From assembly GCA_029248885.1 (NCBI GenBank), contig JAQWIL010000025.1, positions 1 through 54,148 on the forward strand: a stretch of 54,148 nucleotides of DNA, written 5' to 3'. This document shows, piece by piece, positions 14,955 to 24,055 of the stretch. Origin of the DNA: Flavobacteriaceae bacterium. Lineage in GTDB: Bacteria > Bacteroidota > Bacteroidia > Flavobacteriales > Flavobacteriaceae. The notes below the pieces were generated by a model. It saw only the letters and a program-made list of their open reading frames with translations, searched no databases and was not told the origin of the DNA. The stretch's first letter is position 1. Every line of letters starts with the position of its first letter. A program made the position numbers and the translations under genes.

Positions 14955-15948
14955 GCGAAGGAAATCCAGGACTCAGTCGAATATCATAGGTCCCATCATC
15001 TCCAAAAAGAACCAACATATACTCAATCCCATCCAATGATAGGGTTTCAATCATGGAAATGGGCATCGACATCAAAGCCGTAGCATAGGCATCTGCGGTC
15101 ATACAGTCTGCTGCAATGACCGAGGCACTAAGCACCTTAGATGGCCGTGCCGTGCCGTCGAAAGGGTTAATCGTATGTACATACTTATTGCCCTTCTCAT
15201 CAATACGGAATTTCCGATAATTTCCAGAAGTCGCCAAGGCCTGATTTTGAAGTGAGAGTGTTCGTAACAAATCCCTTTCTGCTACATCTTCATTGGGCGC
15301 ATCAATCGCAACAGTCCATGGACTGTTTTTAAGAATATGCTTTCCTTTGGCTTGGAGCTCACCACCAATCTCAACAAGAGTGTTGGCATAGCCAAAACGA
15401 TTTTCCATCATCGTTGATAACACATCAACTGCATACCCCTTACCGATGGCATTAAAGTCTAGATAAATATTTGGATTGGACTTGTCAATACGACCCTCTT
15501 CATTTAGTGTAACTTTTTCAAATCCTGTAAGAGTTAGCAAGCGATCTCGATCGGAAGCTGTTAGTGTTGCCAAACCCCCTTCAGGGCCAAAACCGTAGGC
15601 ATTGACAAGATTCCCAACCGTTGGATCAAAAAACCCTTGGGTGGCTGTAAAGACCGCTTTTGCGGCATTAAAAACCGTTTTAAAATGATGATCGACAACC
15701 ACTTGGTCATCCCCCCGATTGATTTTGGAGATATCAGAATTTTGTATGTAGGTTGACATCGATTTGTTTAATACATAAAAAATGGAGTCGATCGCTGGTA
15801 GTAACTCGGGATTGATTTTGGTATCAAAATAGGTGATGTTATAAGTTGTCCCTAAGGCATAGCCAGAAAGACGTTGGTATCCTGTTTTGGACGTACAGCC
15901 AGCGAAAACGATAACAATGATTAGACTATAGGTCTTGAAGGCCTTCAT
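14941..15948 (-). CDS. apbE: FAD:protein FMN transferase (lipoprotein)
   Basis: A 335-residue lipoprotein ([14 protein letters not shown], lipobox Cys about residue 18) of the ApbE family. It attaches FMN through a phosphodiester bond to Thr in S-G-A-T-type motifs of NqrB, NqrC and RnfG-like proteins. Family signatures: GTTYNITYF, MSTYIQNSDISKINR, DLNAIGKGYAVD in the form LDFNAIGKGYAVDVL, EIGGELQAKG, WTVAIDAPN and the C-terminal HTINPFDGTA. Start 15948 is chosen because the signal begins there. It is the last gene of the nqr cluster, overlapping the preceding small gene by 23 bases, which fits its job of flavinylating the NQR complex. Confidence 0.95.
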   Translation of the reverse strand: MKAFKTYSLIIVIVFAGCTSKTGYQRLSGYALGTTYNITYFDTKINPELLPAIDSIFYVLNKSMSTYIQNSDISKINRGDDQVVVDHHFKTVFNAAKAVFTATQGFFDPTVGNLVNAYGFGPEGGLATLTASDRDRLLTLTGFEKVTLNEEGRIDKSNPNIYLDFNAIGKGYAVDVLSTMMENRFGYANTLVEIGGELQAKGKHILKNSPWTVAIDAPNEDVAERDLLRTLSLQNQALATSGNYRKFRIDEKGNKYVHTINPFDGTARPSKVLSASVIAADCMTADAYATALMSMPISMIETLSLDGIEYMLVLFGDDGTYDIRLSPGFPSLNLP

Positions 15949-16303
15949 AATTGATCGCATAGGGTTTAGACTTTATCAAAGGTAAGTCGTAATTGTCAGC
16001 TCGCGCAAACCCTACTCCAGCAAAACAGACTGAGGCGTCGTATTTCTCTGCGTGGGCTTTGATTTTATTGAGAAGTTCTTGATTGTAGTCCCTTGGGTTG
16101 GTGGGGTAAACATAGGCCTTCACGACAACGAAAATGAGTTGCTTATCTTTTTTACAAACAAACTGAGGGTCTTTTTTGAGTTCACTATTTACGGCAACAA
16201 ACTCGTATCCTTGCGCAATGAGGTCATCACCCACCGTTTTCATCGCCAATTGATGTAATTCTTGCTCTGAGGGCTTATCCGCCAAAGTCGTCAAATCGAA
16301 CAT
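15926..16303 (-). CDS. small conserved nqr-linked protein of unknown function
   Basis: A 125-residue soluble-looking protein (no signal, no membrane segment) between nqrF and apbE. It overlaps nqrF by 29 bases and apbE by 23, so expression is tightly coupled to NQR. I recall position-based names such as NQR subunit F for similar proteins, but the sequence has nothing of NqrF. Its central part, [19 protein letters not shown] followed by [14 protein letters not shown], recalls the PD-(D/E)xK-like fold of YraN-type proteins (D45, K62), with the usual Glu replaced by Val. A role in assembly or stability of the Na+ pump is inference. Confidence 0.75.
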   Translation of the reverse strand: MFDLTTLADKPSEQELHQLAMKTVGDDLIAQGYEFVAVNSELKKDPQFVCKKDKQLIFVVVKAYVYPTNPRDYNQELLNKIKAHAEKYDASVCFAGVGFARADNYDLPLIKSKPYAINYEGLQDL

Positions 16304-17570
16304 TTTCTGGAGGAACGCCAAAGTCTTCGGCCATTTTCTCAACCGCCATATTCATCAATGGTGGTCCACAGAAATACACCTCAATATCCTCGGGCTCCTC
16401 GTGATGATTGAGATATTGGTCGATCGCAACTTGGTGAACAAATCCTACAAACCCATCGCCATCAGCATCCAAATTGTCCTTCACATTCCAGTTGTCTTCC
16501 TCTAGGGGCTCTGAAAGTGCAACATAAAATTTAAAGTTCGGGAAATCTTTTTCCAAAGCACGAAAATGATCGACATAGAACAACTCACGACGTGAACGAC
16601 CACCATACCAAAACGTAACCTTACGACCCGTTTTGAGTGTACGGAACAAGTGATACAAGTGAGAACGCATCGGCGCCATTCCTGCACCTCCCCCAACATA
16701 CATCATTTCAGATTCGGAGTGGTTGATGAAGAACTCACCGTAAGGTCCTGAAATTGTTACTTTATCCCCAGGTTTTTTGGAGAAAATATAGGACGATGCA
16801 ACACCAGGGTTTACATCCATCCATGTATTTTTATTTCGATCCCATGGGGGCGTAGCGATACGCACATTGAGCATAACCTCCTTTCCTTCAGCTGGGTAGG
16901 AAGCCATCGAGTAAGCACGCTCTACAACCTCTGTATTTTTCATCTTGAGATCCCATAGGTCAAACTTGTCCCATTCGAGTTGAAACTTATTGGCATCGTC
17001 AGGGTGCTCCTCAGGGTGAGCAGAAATATCAATATCCTTGTAAGGAATTTCACATTGCGGGATTTCAATTTGAATATAGCCTCCTGCCTTATAGTCCATT
17101 TCCTCAGGGATCGAAACGACAAACTCTTTGATAAACGAAGCTACGTTCCAGTTACGAACCACGGTAGCTTGGTATTTTTTAATCCCAAACACCTCTTCAG
17201 GTACTTCAATAACCATATCTTGCTTGACTTTGACTTGGCAGCCCAAGCGCCATCCTTCTGCAATTTCTTTTCTGGTAAAGTGAGGTGCTTCTGTAGGGAG
17301 TATCTCACCTCCACCCTCTTTAATAATACATTTACACTGGATGCAAGTTCCTCCACCACCACAAGCTGATGGTAAAAAGATTTTATTATTTCCTAGCGTA
17401 GTCAGAAGCGTACTCCCTGAGCCAACCTCAACATCTTGTGACCCATTGATCATCAGTTTTACTGGTCCTGAAGGAAGCAACTTGGCTTTGACTCCCAATA
17501 GCATTCCAACCAATAGGAACACGATTACCATAAAAACAACTACACTAGCAAGAACAACTGTAATATCCAT
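16275..17570 (-). CDS. nqrF: Na+-translocating NADH:quinone reductase subunit F
   Basis: The 431-residue NADH-oxidising subunit. One N-terminal membrane helix (about residues 4-26) anchors it. A 2Fe-2S ferredoxin domain follows with C70, C76, C79 and C111 in the canonical spacing ([14 protein letters not shown] ... LGCQV). Then comes an FAD domain ([12 protein letters not shown]) and an NADH-binding domain ([39 protein letters not shown]), ending FDDFGG. Electrons pass from NADH through FAD and the iron-sulfur centre to the membrane subunits. It follows nqrE by 5 bases. Confidence 0.98.
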   Translation of the reverse strand: MDITVVLASVVVFMVIVFLLVGMLLGVKAKLLPSGPVKLMINGSQDVEVGSGSTLLTTLGNNKIFLPSACGGGGTCIQCKCIIKEGGGEILPTEAPHFTRKEIAEGWRLGCQVKVKQDMVIEVPEEVFGIKKYQATVVRNWNVASFIKEFVVSIPEEMDYKAGGYIQIEIPQCEIPYKDIDISAHPEEHPDDANKFQLEWDKFDLWDLKMKNTEVVERAYSMASYPAEGKEVMLNVRIATPPWDRNKNTWMDVNPGVASSYIFSKKPGDKVTISGPYGEFFINHSESEMMYVGGGAGMAPMRSHLYHLFRTLKTGRKVTFWYGGRSRRELFYVDHFRALEKDFPNFKFYVALSEPLEEDNWNVKDNLDADGDGFVGFVHQVAIDQYLNHHEEPEDIEVYFCGPPLMNMAVEKMAEDFGVPPENVRFDDFGG

Positions 17571-17575
17571 AATGC

Positions 17576-18190
17576 TTAAATCTTAATTCCCATAAAACTC
17601 ATAAACCCAATGGCCATGAGCCCCGTTATAATAAATGTGATTCCCAACCCACGCAAAGGCGCTGGTATGTTGGAGTAGGCAATCTTTTCGCGAATGGCGG
17701 CAATTGCAAGAATGGCCAAGAAAAAGCCAATCCCTGATCCCGCTCCATAAATTACTGATTCCCCAATGCCCGCAAAGTCTTTTTGCTGCATAAATAAACT
17801 TCCCCCAAGTATCGCACAGTTTACAGCGATCAGTGGTAAAAAGATTCCAAGAGCACCATAGAGAGCTGGTGCAAATTTTTCGACAATCATTTCAACAAGC
17901 TGTACCATGGAAGCAATCACCGCAATAAACATGATAAAGCTCAAAAAACTCAAGTCAACATCTGCATAGCTAGAATCGAGCCATAGCAAAGCTCCAGGTC
18001 GTAGCAAATAGCTATCTAGCAAATAATTGATTGGAACAGTAATCGACAAGACAAATACGACAGCAAGTCCAAGTCCAACTGCTGTTTTTACCGTTTTGGA
18101 AACTGCGAGATAAGAACACATTCCTAGGAAATAGGCAAAAACCATGTTCTCAATAAAAATACTTCGTACAAATAAGTTTATGTAATCCAT
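17576..18190 (-). CDS. nqrE: Na+-translocating NADH:quinone reductase subunit E
   Basis: A 204-residue membrane subunit with six predicted helices. It begins [28 protein letters not shown], which carries the conserved Cys in GMCSYLA, and has the second one in [10 protein letters not shown]; in the known complex such Cys pairs of NqrD and NqrE hold an iron-sulfur centre within the membrane. It ends in [10 protein letters not shown]. It is homologous to NqrD and RnfA/E. Spacing to nqrD is 3 bases and to nqrF 5 bases, as expected for a single operon. Confidence 0.97.
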   Translation of the reverse strand: MDYINLFVRSIFIENMVFAYFLGMCSYLAVSKTVKTAVGLGLAVVFVLSITVPINYLLDSYLLRPGALLWLDSSYADVDLSFLSFIMFIAVIASMVQLVEMIVEKFAPALYGALGIFLPLIAVNCAILGGSLFMQQKDFAGIGESVIYGAGSGIGFFLAILAIAAIREKIAYSNIPAPLRGLGITFIITGLMAIGFMSFMGIKI

Positions 18191-18193
18191 GAT

Positions 18194-18877
18194 TTATCCT
18201 TTTTCTATGAGTTTTCGATTGCGCGCACGCTGTAACCAAATGATAACGCCAACGGTAATGAGCGCCATTGGAGAAAGCAACATAAAACCGTTGTTGACAT
18301 ATCCCATTTCGTAGAAAGATTCTGGAATGATTTGGTAACCATATAGCTTACCCGATCCAAAAAGTTCTCTAAAAAACGCAACCAGTATGAGCATAAAGCC
18401 ATATCCAGCAGCATTTCCAACACCGTCCAAAAGAGACTTCCAAACACCATTCCCCAAAGCAAAGGCCTCTAAACGTCCCATGACAATACAGTTTGTGATA
18501 ATCAGCCCGATAAAAATCGATAGCTGTTTGCTAACGTCATATGCATAAGCACGTAAAATTTGATCGACAAGAATTACCATCGACGCAACGACAACGAGCT
18601 GTACAATGATTCGTATACGATTCGGAATCAGATTTCTCAACAGTGAAACGATCACGTTACTCGCACCCATCACGGCAATCACAGAGATAGTCATCACGAT
18701 TGCTGGTTCAAGCTGAACGGTGATCGCTAAGGCAGAGCAAATACCCAGTACCTGAACGGTAATGGGGTTGTTATCGTCTAAAGGGTCTGAGAGTAGCGCC
18801 CTGTTCTTTTTTGAAAACAAGGGCTCTTTCTCCTTTGCAACAAAAAGAACAAGTGGTTTGTTTGTTTTTTTAGACAT
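18194..18877 (-). CDS. nqrD: Na+-translocating NADH:quinone reductase subunit D
   Basis: A 227-residue polytopic membrane subunit. After a charged N-terminus it has the family segments NPITVQVLGICSALAITVQLEPAI (conserved Cys) and IGLIITNCIVMGRLEAFA (second Cys), with about six membrane helices ending in ITVGVIIWLQRAR. NqrD and NqrE are paralogs with opposed topology and form part of the Na+ path. It lies 5 bases from nqrC. Confidence 0.97.
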   Translation of the reverse strand: MSKKTNKPLVLFVAKEKEPLFSKKNRALLSDPLDDNNPITVQVLGICSALAITVQLEPAIVMTISVIAVMGASNVIVSLLRNLIPNRIRIIVQLVVVASMVILVDQILRAYAYDVSKQLSIFIGLIITNCIVMGRLEAFALGNGVWKSLLDGVGNAAGYGFMLILVAFFRELFGSGKLYGYQIIPESFYEMGYVNNGFMLLSPMALITVGVIIWLQRARNRKLIEKG

Positions 18878-18882
18878 ATCGA

Positions 18883-19626
18883 TTAGTCATTTACAGCAAC
18901 TGCTGTTGTGGTTTGGTTTTGTGTTAGGTAGGATTGATAATGCGTCAGACGTTCAATGATCATATCTGAAACACCATCACCTGTGATTGTCGCCCCCGAT
19001 ATCGCATCAACCTCATGGTCGTCTTTATCAAGGTCTTTTGGATCGTTGTTTGTTTTGGAAACAGAGATGCCAACCAATTTGCCATCATTGTCAAATACTT
19101 TTTCTCCGACAAAGCGATTCATAAACCATTGCTGGGTGATCTCGGCACCCAATCCAGCGGTTTCTGCTTTGTGGTCAAATACAGCTCCTTTGATCGTATT
19201 CCGATCGGATTCCAAAGCGATATACCCCCAAATGGCATCCCATAGCCCAGAACCGCGCAGAGGAATGATGTAATATGACACGTCCTGTACGTTTGCCAAA
19301 TAGAGTGGAAAGCGCTGCTCACTTGGATCTTTTTTCAATTCCAAGGCAAGTTTGATTCCTGAGAAAGGATCAACGTCTCCATCAACTGTGCCGTCATTTC
19401 GCAGGGCAAGTTGCGATACAATATGATCATTGAAGAGGGGTTCAGCCCCTTCGCGATCGGTTTCAATACCAATCGTTGCGAGTATGTTTTGCATTTTTTC
19501 TTTGCGGACATTTTCTTGCTGTAAGTCTTTCAGGGAACTAGCGGTAAAAGCCAATACTGAAGCGACCACAACCACCATGGCAGCGGCAAATACAAAAGTG
19601 TAAGCGTTAGAATCTCTATTCATCAT
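18883..19626 (-). CDS. nqrC: Na+-translocating NADH:quinone reductase subunit C (FMN-carrying)
   Basis: A 247-residue subunit with one N-terminal membrane helix (about residues 9-30) and a periplasmic FMN-binding domain. The flavinylation motif S210-G-A-T213 in VDAISGATITGDGVS predicts covalent FMN on T213, attached by the ApbE encoded downstream. GSGLWDAIWGYIALE and GLGAEITQQWF are typical of the domain. Two consecutive ATG codons are possible starts; the first overlaps the nqrB stop. Position and length are normal. Confidence 0.97.
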   Translation of the reverse strand: MMNRDSNAYTFVFAAAMVVVVASVLAFTASSLKDLQQENVRKEKMQNILATIGIETDREGAEPLFNDHIVSQLALRNDGTVDGDVDPFSGIKLALELKKDPSEQRFPLYLANVQDVSYYIIPLRGSGLWDAIWGYIALESDRNTIKGAVFDHKAETAGLGAEITQQWFMNRFVGEKVFDNDGKLVGISVSKTNNDPKDLDKDDHEVDAISGATITGDGVSDMIIERLTHYQSYLTQNQTTTAVAVND

Positions 19627-20783
19627 TAAGCAGTTTGCACAGTTGTACTGTGTTGTTTTCTTTTAAGTCTTCGATTGACATTGGCTTGCACCACATAGTG
19701 ATCAATCGTTGGTGCAAAGACATTCATCAATAAAATGGCTAGCATCACCCCTTCAGGATAAGCAGGATTAAAGACGCGGATCAGGATACATAATATCCCC
19801 ACAAGAATTCCGTAAATCCATTTTCCACGAACAGTTTGTGCTGCCGAAACTGGGTCGGTCGCCATAAAGACAATTCCAAAAGCAAATCCACCAACAATCA
19901 GGTGATTCATCCAGTCGAACTGCATCAAGGCATTGGCTCCCCATAGATTGAACAAAAAGCCCATGACCGCAGCTCCAATTACACCGCCGAGCATGATCCG
20001 CCAGCTTCCTACACCTGTAAAGATGAGAATCGCAGCTCCAACCAAAACCCACAAGGTAGACGTTTCTGCTATCGACCCTGGTATGGCACCACTAAACATC
20101 TCAAACATGCTGTAATCAACATTTACACCAGAGGCTAGAGAACCCAATATTGTTTCTCCAGAAATCCCATCTACATTACTCGCCTCAGAAACCCATACCT
20201 TATTTCCAGACATATAGGTTGGATATGCAAAAAAGGCAAAAGCACGAGCTGTAAGTGCGGGGTTGAGAATATTCATTCCAGTTCCTCCAAATGCCTCTTT
20301 GGCAATAAAGACCGCAAAAGCAACTGACAAGCCAACCATCCATAAGGGAATATCAACTGGCATAATCATTGGAATTAAAAGTCCCGTTACCAAATATCCT
20401 TCGTTGACTTCATGTCCGCGATAGACCGCAAAAGCAAATTCGATCGCAAGTCCAACCCCATAGGAAACGGCAATCATCGGAAGGATTTTAAACGAACCAT
20501 GCAGGAAAGCATCTAAAAAAGTAAAGGCCTCCCCTGTTTGAATATAATATTGATAACCTGTATTGTAAATTCCATAGATCAAGGCAGGAATAAGTGCAAT
20601 AATAACGGTTACCATTGTGCGCTTAAGGTCAACAGCATCTCGAATGTGAGCGCCTTTTTGGGTTGTGTGGTTGGGTACAAACAAAAAGGTGTCGAAGGCA
20701 TTGACAGCAGGTGCGAATCGTTCGTATTTCGATCCTTTTGCAAATGGTTTTTTTAATCGGTCAATTTGTTTTCTTAACATCAT
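19626..20783 (-). CDS. nqrB: Na+-translocating NADH:quinone reductase subunit B (FMN-carrying)
   Basis: A 385-residue membrane subunit with about ten helices, homologous to RnfD and UbiX-unrelated. Conserved segments include KRTMVTVIIALIPALIYG, HEVNEGYLVTGLLIPMIMP and GGTGMNILNPALTARAFAFFAYP. The covalent-FMN motif reads DGISGET with T211 as the acceptor; Glu replaces the Ala usual before this Thr. NqrB contributes to the Na+ channel and riboflavin/quinone site. It overlaps the nqrC start by one base and follows nqrA by 9 bases. Confidence 0.97.
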   Translation of the reverse strand: MMLRKQIDRLKKPFAKGSKYERFAPAVNAFDTFLFVPNHTTQKGAHIRDAVDLKRTMVTVIIALIPALIYGIYNTGYQYYIQTGEAFTFLDAFLHGSFKILPMIAVSYGVGLAIEFAFAVYRGHEVNEGYLVTGLLIPMIMPVDIPLWMVGLSVAFAVFIAKEAFGGTGMNILNPALTARAFAFFAYPTYMSGNKVWVSEASNVDGISGETILGSLASGVNVDYSMFEMFSGAIPGSIAETSTLWVLVGAAILIFTGVGSWRIMLGGVIGAAVMGFLFNLWGANALMQFDWMNHLIVGGFAFGIVFMATDPVSAAQTVRGKWIYGILVGILCILIRVFNPAYPEGVMLAILLMNVFAPTIDHYVVQANVNRRLKRKQHSTTVQTA

Positions 20784-20792
20784 AGCTTTGGA

Positions 20793-22145
20793 TTAACCTA
20801 TTTCTTTATTCATCAAATCCAACGCTTCGCGAATAATCGCTTGCGCCTCAATTTTGGAAGAATTCGCATAATCGATCAATGCAAAATCTTCGGGGGCAAC
20901 CTCGTAAATACCAAGTTGCTCCATTTTTTCAATATCATTCGCCATACATGCTTTGAGTAGCTGCATGGGGTATATATCCATAGGAAATACACGTTCCATC
21001 TCACCGGTAACTACAAGGGCACGTTCTTCTCCGTTCAAATTGGTGTCAGGAGTATATTGTTTTTTGGGGAATAACCAAGAAAGTGATGTGTTGGACATGC
21101 TGTGCAAGTTTGATCCTGCAAATGGCAACCAACCAAACATGCGATATCGATTCCCTTCAGGAACTACGGATATGGTGTTGTTATAGTAACCAACATACCC
21201 ATTAGCTGAGGTAGCTGTGCCCGTCAACACATCACCATTGATGACGCGCAATGTAGCAAGGTTCTCAGTGCCCACATCTTCGAGTAATGGTTCGAGCGAT
21301 GCACCAATTGTTGATTTATAGTAGCAAGGCGTGTTCAATGGATGACCTGCAACCGCAAGCGTACGAGTAGGATCAAAAACTCCGGTTTGAAAAAATCGGC
21401 CAATATTGGCTACATCTTCTGCGCCGACGACCCATACCGTTTCACCAGCATTAATTGGGTCAATGTGATGTATTTGCACGCCAACATTCCCTGCTGGATG
21501 CGGCCCTTTAATTCGATGTACTTTACAGTTTTTGGTCTGTGCGATTTGACTGGACTCTTTGGCTCCGATACTCAAATGTAAATTTGGCGAGAGTTTTGAC
21601 AACATGTCAATTCCCAATTGAAACGCATCTTGTTGTCCTTCCAAAATCACATCGTACTGAGCAGACAAAGGGGCTGTAGCCAAGGCACTGACAAAAATCG
21701 CCTTTGGCGTGGCGTTGGGATTGGCAACGATATCATAGGGACGTTGCTTGATAAACGGCCAATTTCCTGATGCCAACAAATACTCTTTAATTTGCTCAGG
21801 CGTAATCTTATTCAATGAAGGAAGTTTGTGCGTAACTGATTGTTGTTTTTTGTCGGCAGAGATCACAATCTCAAGTATCTTTCGTTTTGCACCCCGAAGA
21901 ATTTCTTTGACTGTCCCGCTGACTGGAGAGACAAATTGAATACTGTCTTGATATTTGGAATAAAAGAGCGGTTGGCCAGCTTGGACTGCATCTCCCTCTT
22001 TACACACAAGTTTGGGAAAAACACCATGAAAATCAATGGGTTTTAAAGCGAATTGTGTTGATGGTGGTGCGGTCTTGAGCGTGTTGGTAGGAGCCCCCTT
22101 TAATCGGAGGGAAAGACCTTTGCGGATCTTGATGTCAGTTGACAT
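20793..22145 (-). CDS. nqrA: Na+-translocating NADH:quinone reductase subunit A
   Basis: A 450-residue peripheral subunit, first gene of the operon. Family segments: IKIRKGLSLRLKGAP at the N-terminus, HGVFPKLVCKEGDAVQAGQPLFYSK (barrel-sandwich), FVSPVSGTVKEILRGAKRKI, and KGPHPAGNVGVQIHHIDP. NqrA lies on the cytoplasmic side and is implicated in quinone binding. Start 22145 (MSTDIKIRKG) gives the normal length; a longer frame begins 8 codons upstream inside the predicted leader. The operon A-B-C-D-E-F is complete. Confidence 0.97.
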   Translation of the reverse strand: MSTDIKIRKGLSLRLKGAPTNTLKTAPPSTQFALKPIDFHGVFPKLVCKEGDAVQAGQPLFYSKYQDSIQFVSPVSGTVKEILRGAKRKILEIVISADKKQQSVTHKLPSLNKITPEQIKEYLLASGNWPFIKQRPYDIVANPNATPKAIFVSALATAPLSAQYDVILEGQQDAFQLGIDMLSKLSPNLHLSIGAKESSQIAQTKNCKVHRIKGPHPAGNVGVQIHHIDPINAGETVWVVGAEDVANIGRFFQTGVFDPTRTLAVAGHPLNTPCYYKSTIGASLEPLLEDVGTENLATLRVINGDVLTGTATSANGYVGYYNNTISVVPEGNRYRMFGWLPFAGSNLHSMSNTSLSWLFPKKQYTPDTNLNGEERALVVTGEMERVFPMDIYPMQLLKACMANDIEKMEQLGIYEVAPEDFALIDYANSSKIEAQAIIREALDLMNKEIG

Positions 22146-22168
22146 GATGAATTGCTTGTTTTGGAGCA

Positions 22169-22176
22169 CAAATTTA
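22169..22176 (-). promoter_or_regulatory. -7 box of the nqr operon promoter
   Basis: On the minus strand the bases read TAAATTTG, a perfect TAnnTTTG. The nqrA start is about 24 bases downstream, giving a short leader. The -33 region is a T-run rather than a clear TTTG. This would drive all eight genes down to apbE. Confidence 0.5.
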
Positions 22177-22280
22177 CTTAGTTCAAAGCGCTTAAAAAAA
22201 GGTTAAGACTCCTTTTTATTATTATTTATATTAATTCCAAATAATTTGTTTAACGCTACTATTTTTGACTTGATTTTGAC

Positions 22281-22315
22281 TTTGTAGTTTCATATCTGAT
22301 TTTAGGTATCTTTAG
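22281..22315 (+). promoter_or_regulatory. promoter of the DUF5103 gene
   Basis: TTTG at 22281-22284 and TATCTTTAG at 22307-22315 form a Bacteroidota -33/-7 pair with about 22 bases between. The proposed TTG start codon follows at 22339. Confidence 0.5.
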
Positions 22316-22338
22316 CCAATATTTTTAAATTTTTAGAG

Positions 22339-23580
22339 TTGCTAAACGTTAAACAAATCTTTTTCACACTTGTTTTTCCCAGCATTTTGATGGGACAACA
22401 GTTGAAAGAAAAAAAACCTCCAAATCACATTGGTACAATCATTTTTCAGGCAGAAGAACAAATCGAAAATACCCCTATTGTTGAACTGGGTAAAGCATTC
22501 ACTTTGCGCTTTGACGATCTAAACGCCGACGAGTCTTATTATTACTACACCATTCAACATGCAAATGCGGATTGGACAGCATCTGCATTGTATAAATCAG
22601 AATACATCAACGGTTTCGATGACGTTCGAATTCGGAATATGACCAACTCGTCGGCGACATTGCAAAGCTACACACACTACGACTTGACAATTCCGAACAG
22701 AGATACTGAAATTATCGCAAGTGGGAATTATGTGTTGGCTGTTTTTGACAAAAGCCAAGAGTTGGTTTTTACCAAGCGTTTTGTCGTATATGAACAGCGA
22801 GCTACTGTGCAAGTAGGCGTATATCGACTACGTGATTTGGAAGGAATTGATAGCCAGCAGCGAATTGAAATCGGGGTAAAAACAACCAATATCAATTCTC
22901 GACAACCTGACCAAGAGATTAGCGTTTGGGCTCTTCAAAACTACCGCTGGTCGTCTGCCAGAAAAATCCCCAAATACGATTATGTGATGAACCAAAGTTT
23001 ACGATTTGAATACGACAACAATCTAATTTTTGAGGGAGGAAACGAATACTTGTTTTTTGACACCAAAGACATCCGATCAACAGGCGGAAATGTTGCCCTC
23101 ATTAGACGTGACAATATGTATCAAAGCATTTTGTATCCCAATTTTGTACGCAACGGAAATGTATATACCTATGCGCCAGACATCAATGGCAATTTTGTGA
23201 TTCAAACCACCGAAGGGTTCAATTCAGACACAGATGCCGATTACACAGAAGTCACTTTTAGTTTGCGTTCGTCAGAAACCAACTATGATTTTTATGTGAC
23301 TGGCCTGTTCAATCAGCATCAGCCACAGCCAGTCCATAAATTAAAATACGACTCTGCAAACAACCTCCACCAAGTGACAATTCGACTCAAACAAGGTGTG
23401 TATAACTACAAATATATCGCTGTCAATTCCGCTGGTCAATTGCTTGAAAATGGTGTTGGGGGCAGCCATTGGGAAACCGAAAATGAGTATTTGGCGTTGG
23501 TTTATCTGCGAAAGTTTGGAGACCGCTACGATCGATTGATCGGGGTTGGAGTTGGAAACTCCACACAAATCCAAAATTAA
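22339..23580 (+). CDS. DUF5103 domain-containing secreted protein
   Basis: A 413-residue protein whose signal peptide (NVKQIFFTLVFPSILMGQ) requires a start upstream of the first ATG. The best candidate is TTG at 22339, placed 24 bases after a good -7 box. The mature part is beta-rich: IVELGKAFTLRFDDLNADESYYYYTIQHANADW, FDDVRIRNMTNSSAT, YTHYDLTIPN and, at the end, GVYNYKYIAVNS with a short C-terminal tail. This matches DUF5103, a conserved Bacteroidota family of unknown function. The C-terminal third resembles a carbohydrate-binding-like Ig fold, but that is only inference. Confidence 0.85.
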   Translation: MLNVKQIFFTLVFPSILMGQQLKEKKPPNHIGTIIFQAEEQIENTPIVELGKAFTLRFDDLNADESYYYYTIQHANADWTASALYKSEYINGFDDVRIRNMTNSSATLQSYTHYDLTIPNRDTEIIASGNYVLAVFDKSQELVFTKRFVVYEQRATVQVGVYRLRDLEGIDSQQRIEIGVKTTNINSRQPDQEISVWALQNYRWSSARKIPKYDYVMNQSLRFEYDNNLIFEGGNEYLFFDTKDIRSTGGNVALIRRDNMYQSILYPNFVRNGNVYTYAPDINGNFVIQTTEGFNSDTDADYTEVTFSLRSSETNYDFYVTGLFNQHQPQPVHKLKYDSANNLHQVTIRLKQGVYNYKYIAVNSAGQLLENGVGGSHWETENEYLALVYLRKFGDRYDRLIGVGVGNSTQIQN

Positions 23581-23616
23581 TTGCCATGCAATCCGTAAGT
23601 TTTGTAACTTGCAATT

Positions 23617-24003
23617 ATGGTACATCTTCTCACTCGTGGTATTCGTGTTTCAGCAGAAGTTTTTTTTGAAGGAACCTACTTCAAAAATTACAACTTAAAC
23701 TATTCTTACGCTTACCAAATTACCATTTACAATGAGGGAAAAGAAGCCGTTCAACTCCAATCTCGACATTGGGAAATTATTGATTCCCTCAGTCCGAAAA
23801 CCATTATTGATGGGGAAGGCGTTGTGGGTAAAAAACCCGTGATTTCGCCTGGGAAAAATTACACCTATAGATCGGGATGTTTGGTGACGTCTTCTGTGGG
23901 AGCCATGGATGGACACTATAACTTTATCAATCTCGCAACAACCAAAAAATTTAGAGTTTATATCCCCAAATTTAAGTTGAGCCCCGCCTTTGCAATGAAT
24001 TGA
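23617..24003 (+). CDS. apaG: ApaG family protein
   Basis: A 128-residue single-domain protein of the ApaG/DUF525 family, a fibronectin-III-like beta sandwich. YAYQITIYNEGKEAVQLQSRHWEIID and GKNYTYRSGCLVTSSVGAMDGHYNF match the family core. Genetic data in enterobacteria link it to Co2+ resistance and Mg2+ efflux, but the biochemical role is unsettled. The ATG at 23617 begins 36 bases after the DUF5103 stop. The protein appears soluble. Confidence 0.93.
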   Translation: MVHLLTRGIRVSAEVFFEGTYFKNYNLNYSYAYQITIYNEGKEAVQLQSRHWEIIDSLSPKTIIDGEGVVGKKPVISPGKNYTYRSGCLVTSSVGAMDGHYNFINLATTKKFRVYIPKFKLSPAFAMN

Positions 24004-24022
24004 TTTTTATAACACTTTTTAG

Positions 24023-24030
24023 TAAATTTG
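24023..24030 (+). promoter_or_regulatory. -7 box upstream of pruA
   Basis: TAAATTTG matches TAnnTTTG exactly and lies 26 bases before the pruA ATG. A T-rich -33 segment (TTGATTTTT, from 24000) is about 20 bases upstream. Confidence 0.5.
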
Positions 24031-24055
24031 TTAAATAACCAAAAAAACACGCATC

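Noticed and set aside
16275..16342. Longer N terminus for the small nqr-linked protein, starting at 16342
   Set aside because: The added residues are read from the nqrF coding strand in another frame; [11 protein letters not shown] at 16303 is the more credible start.
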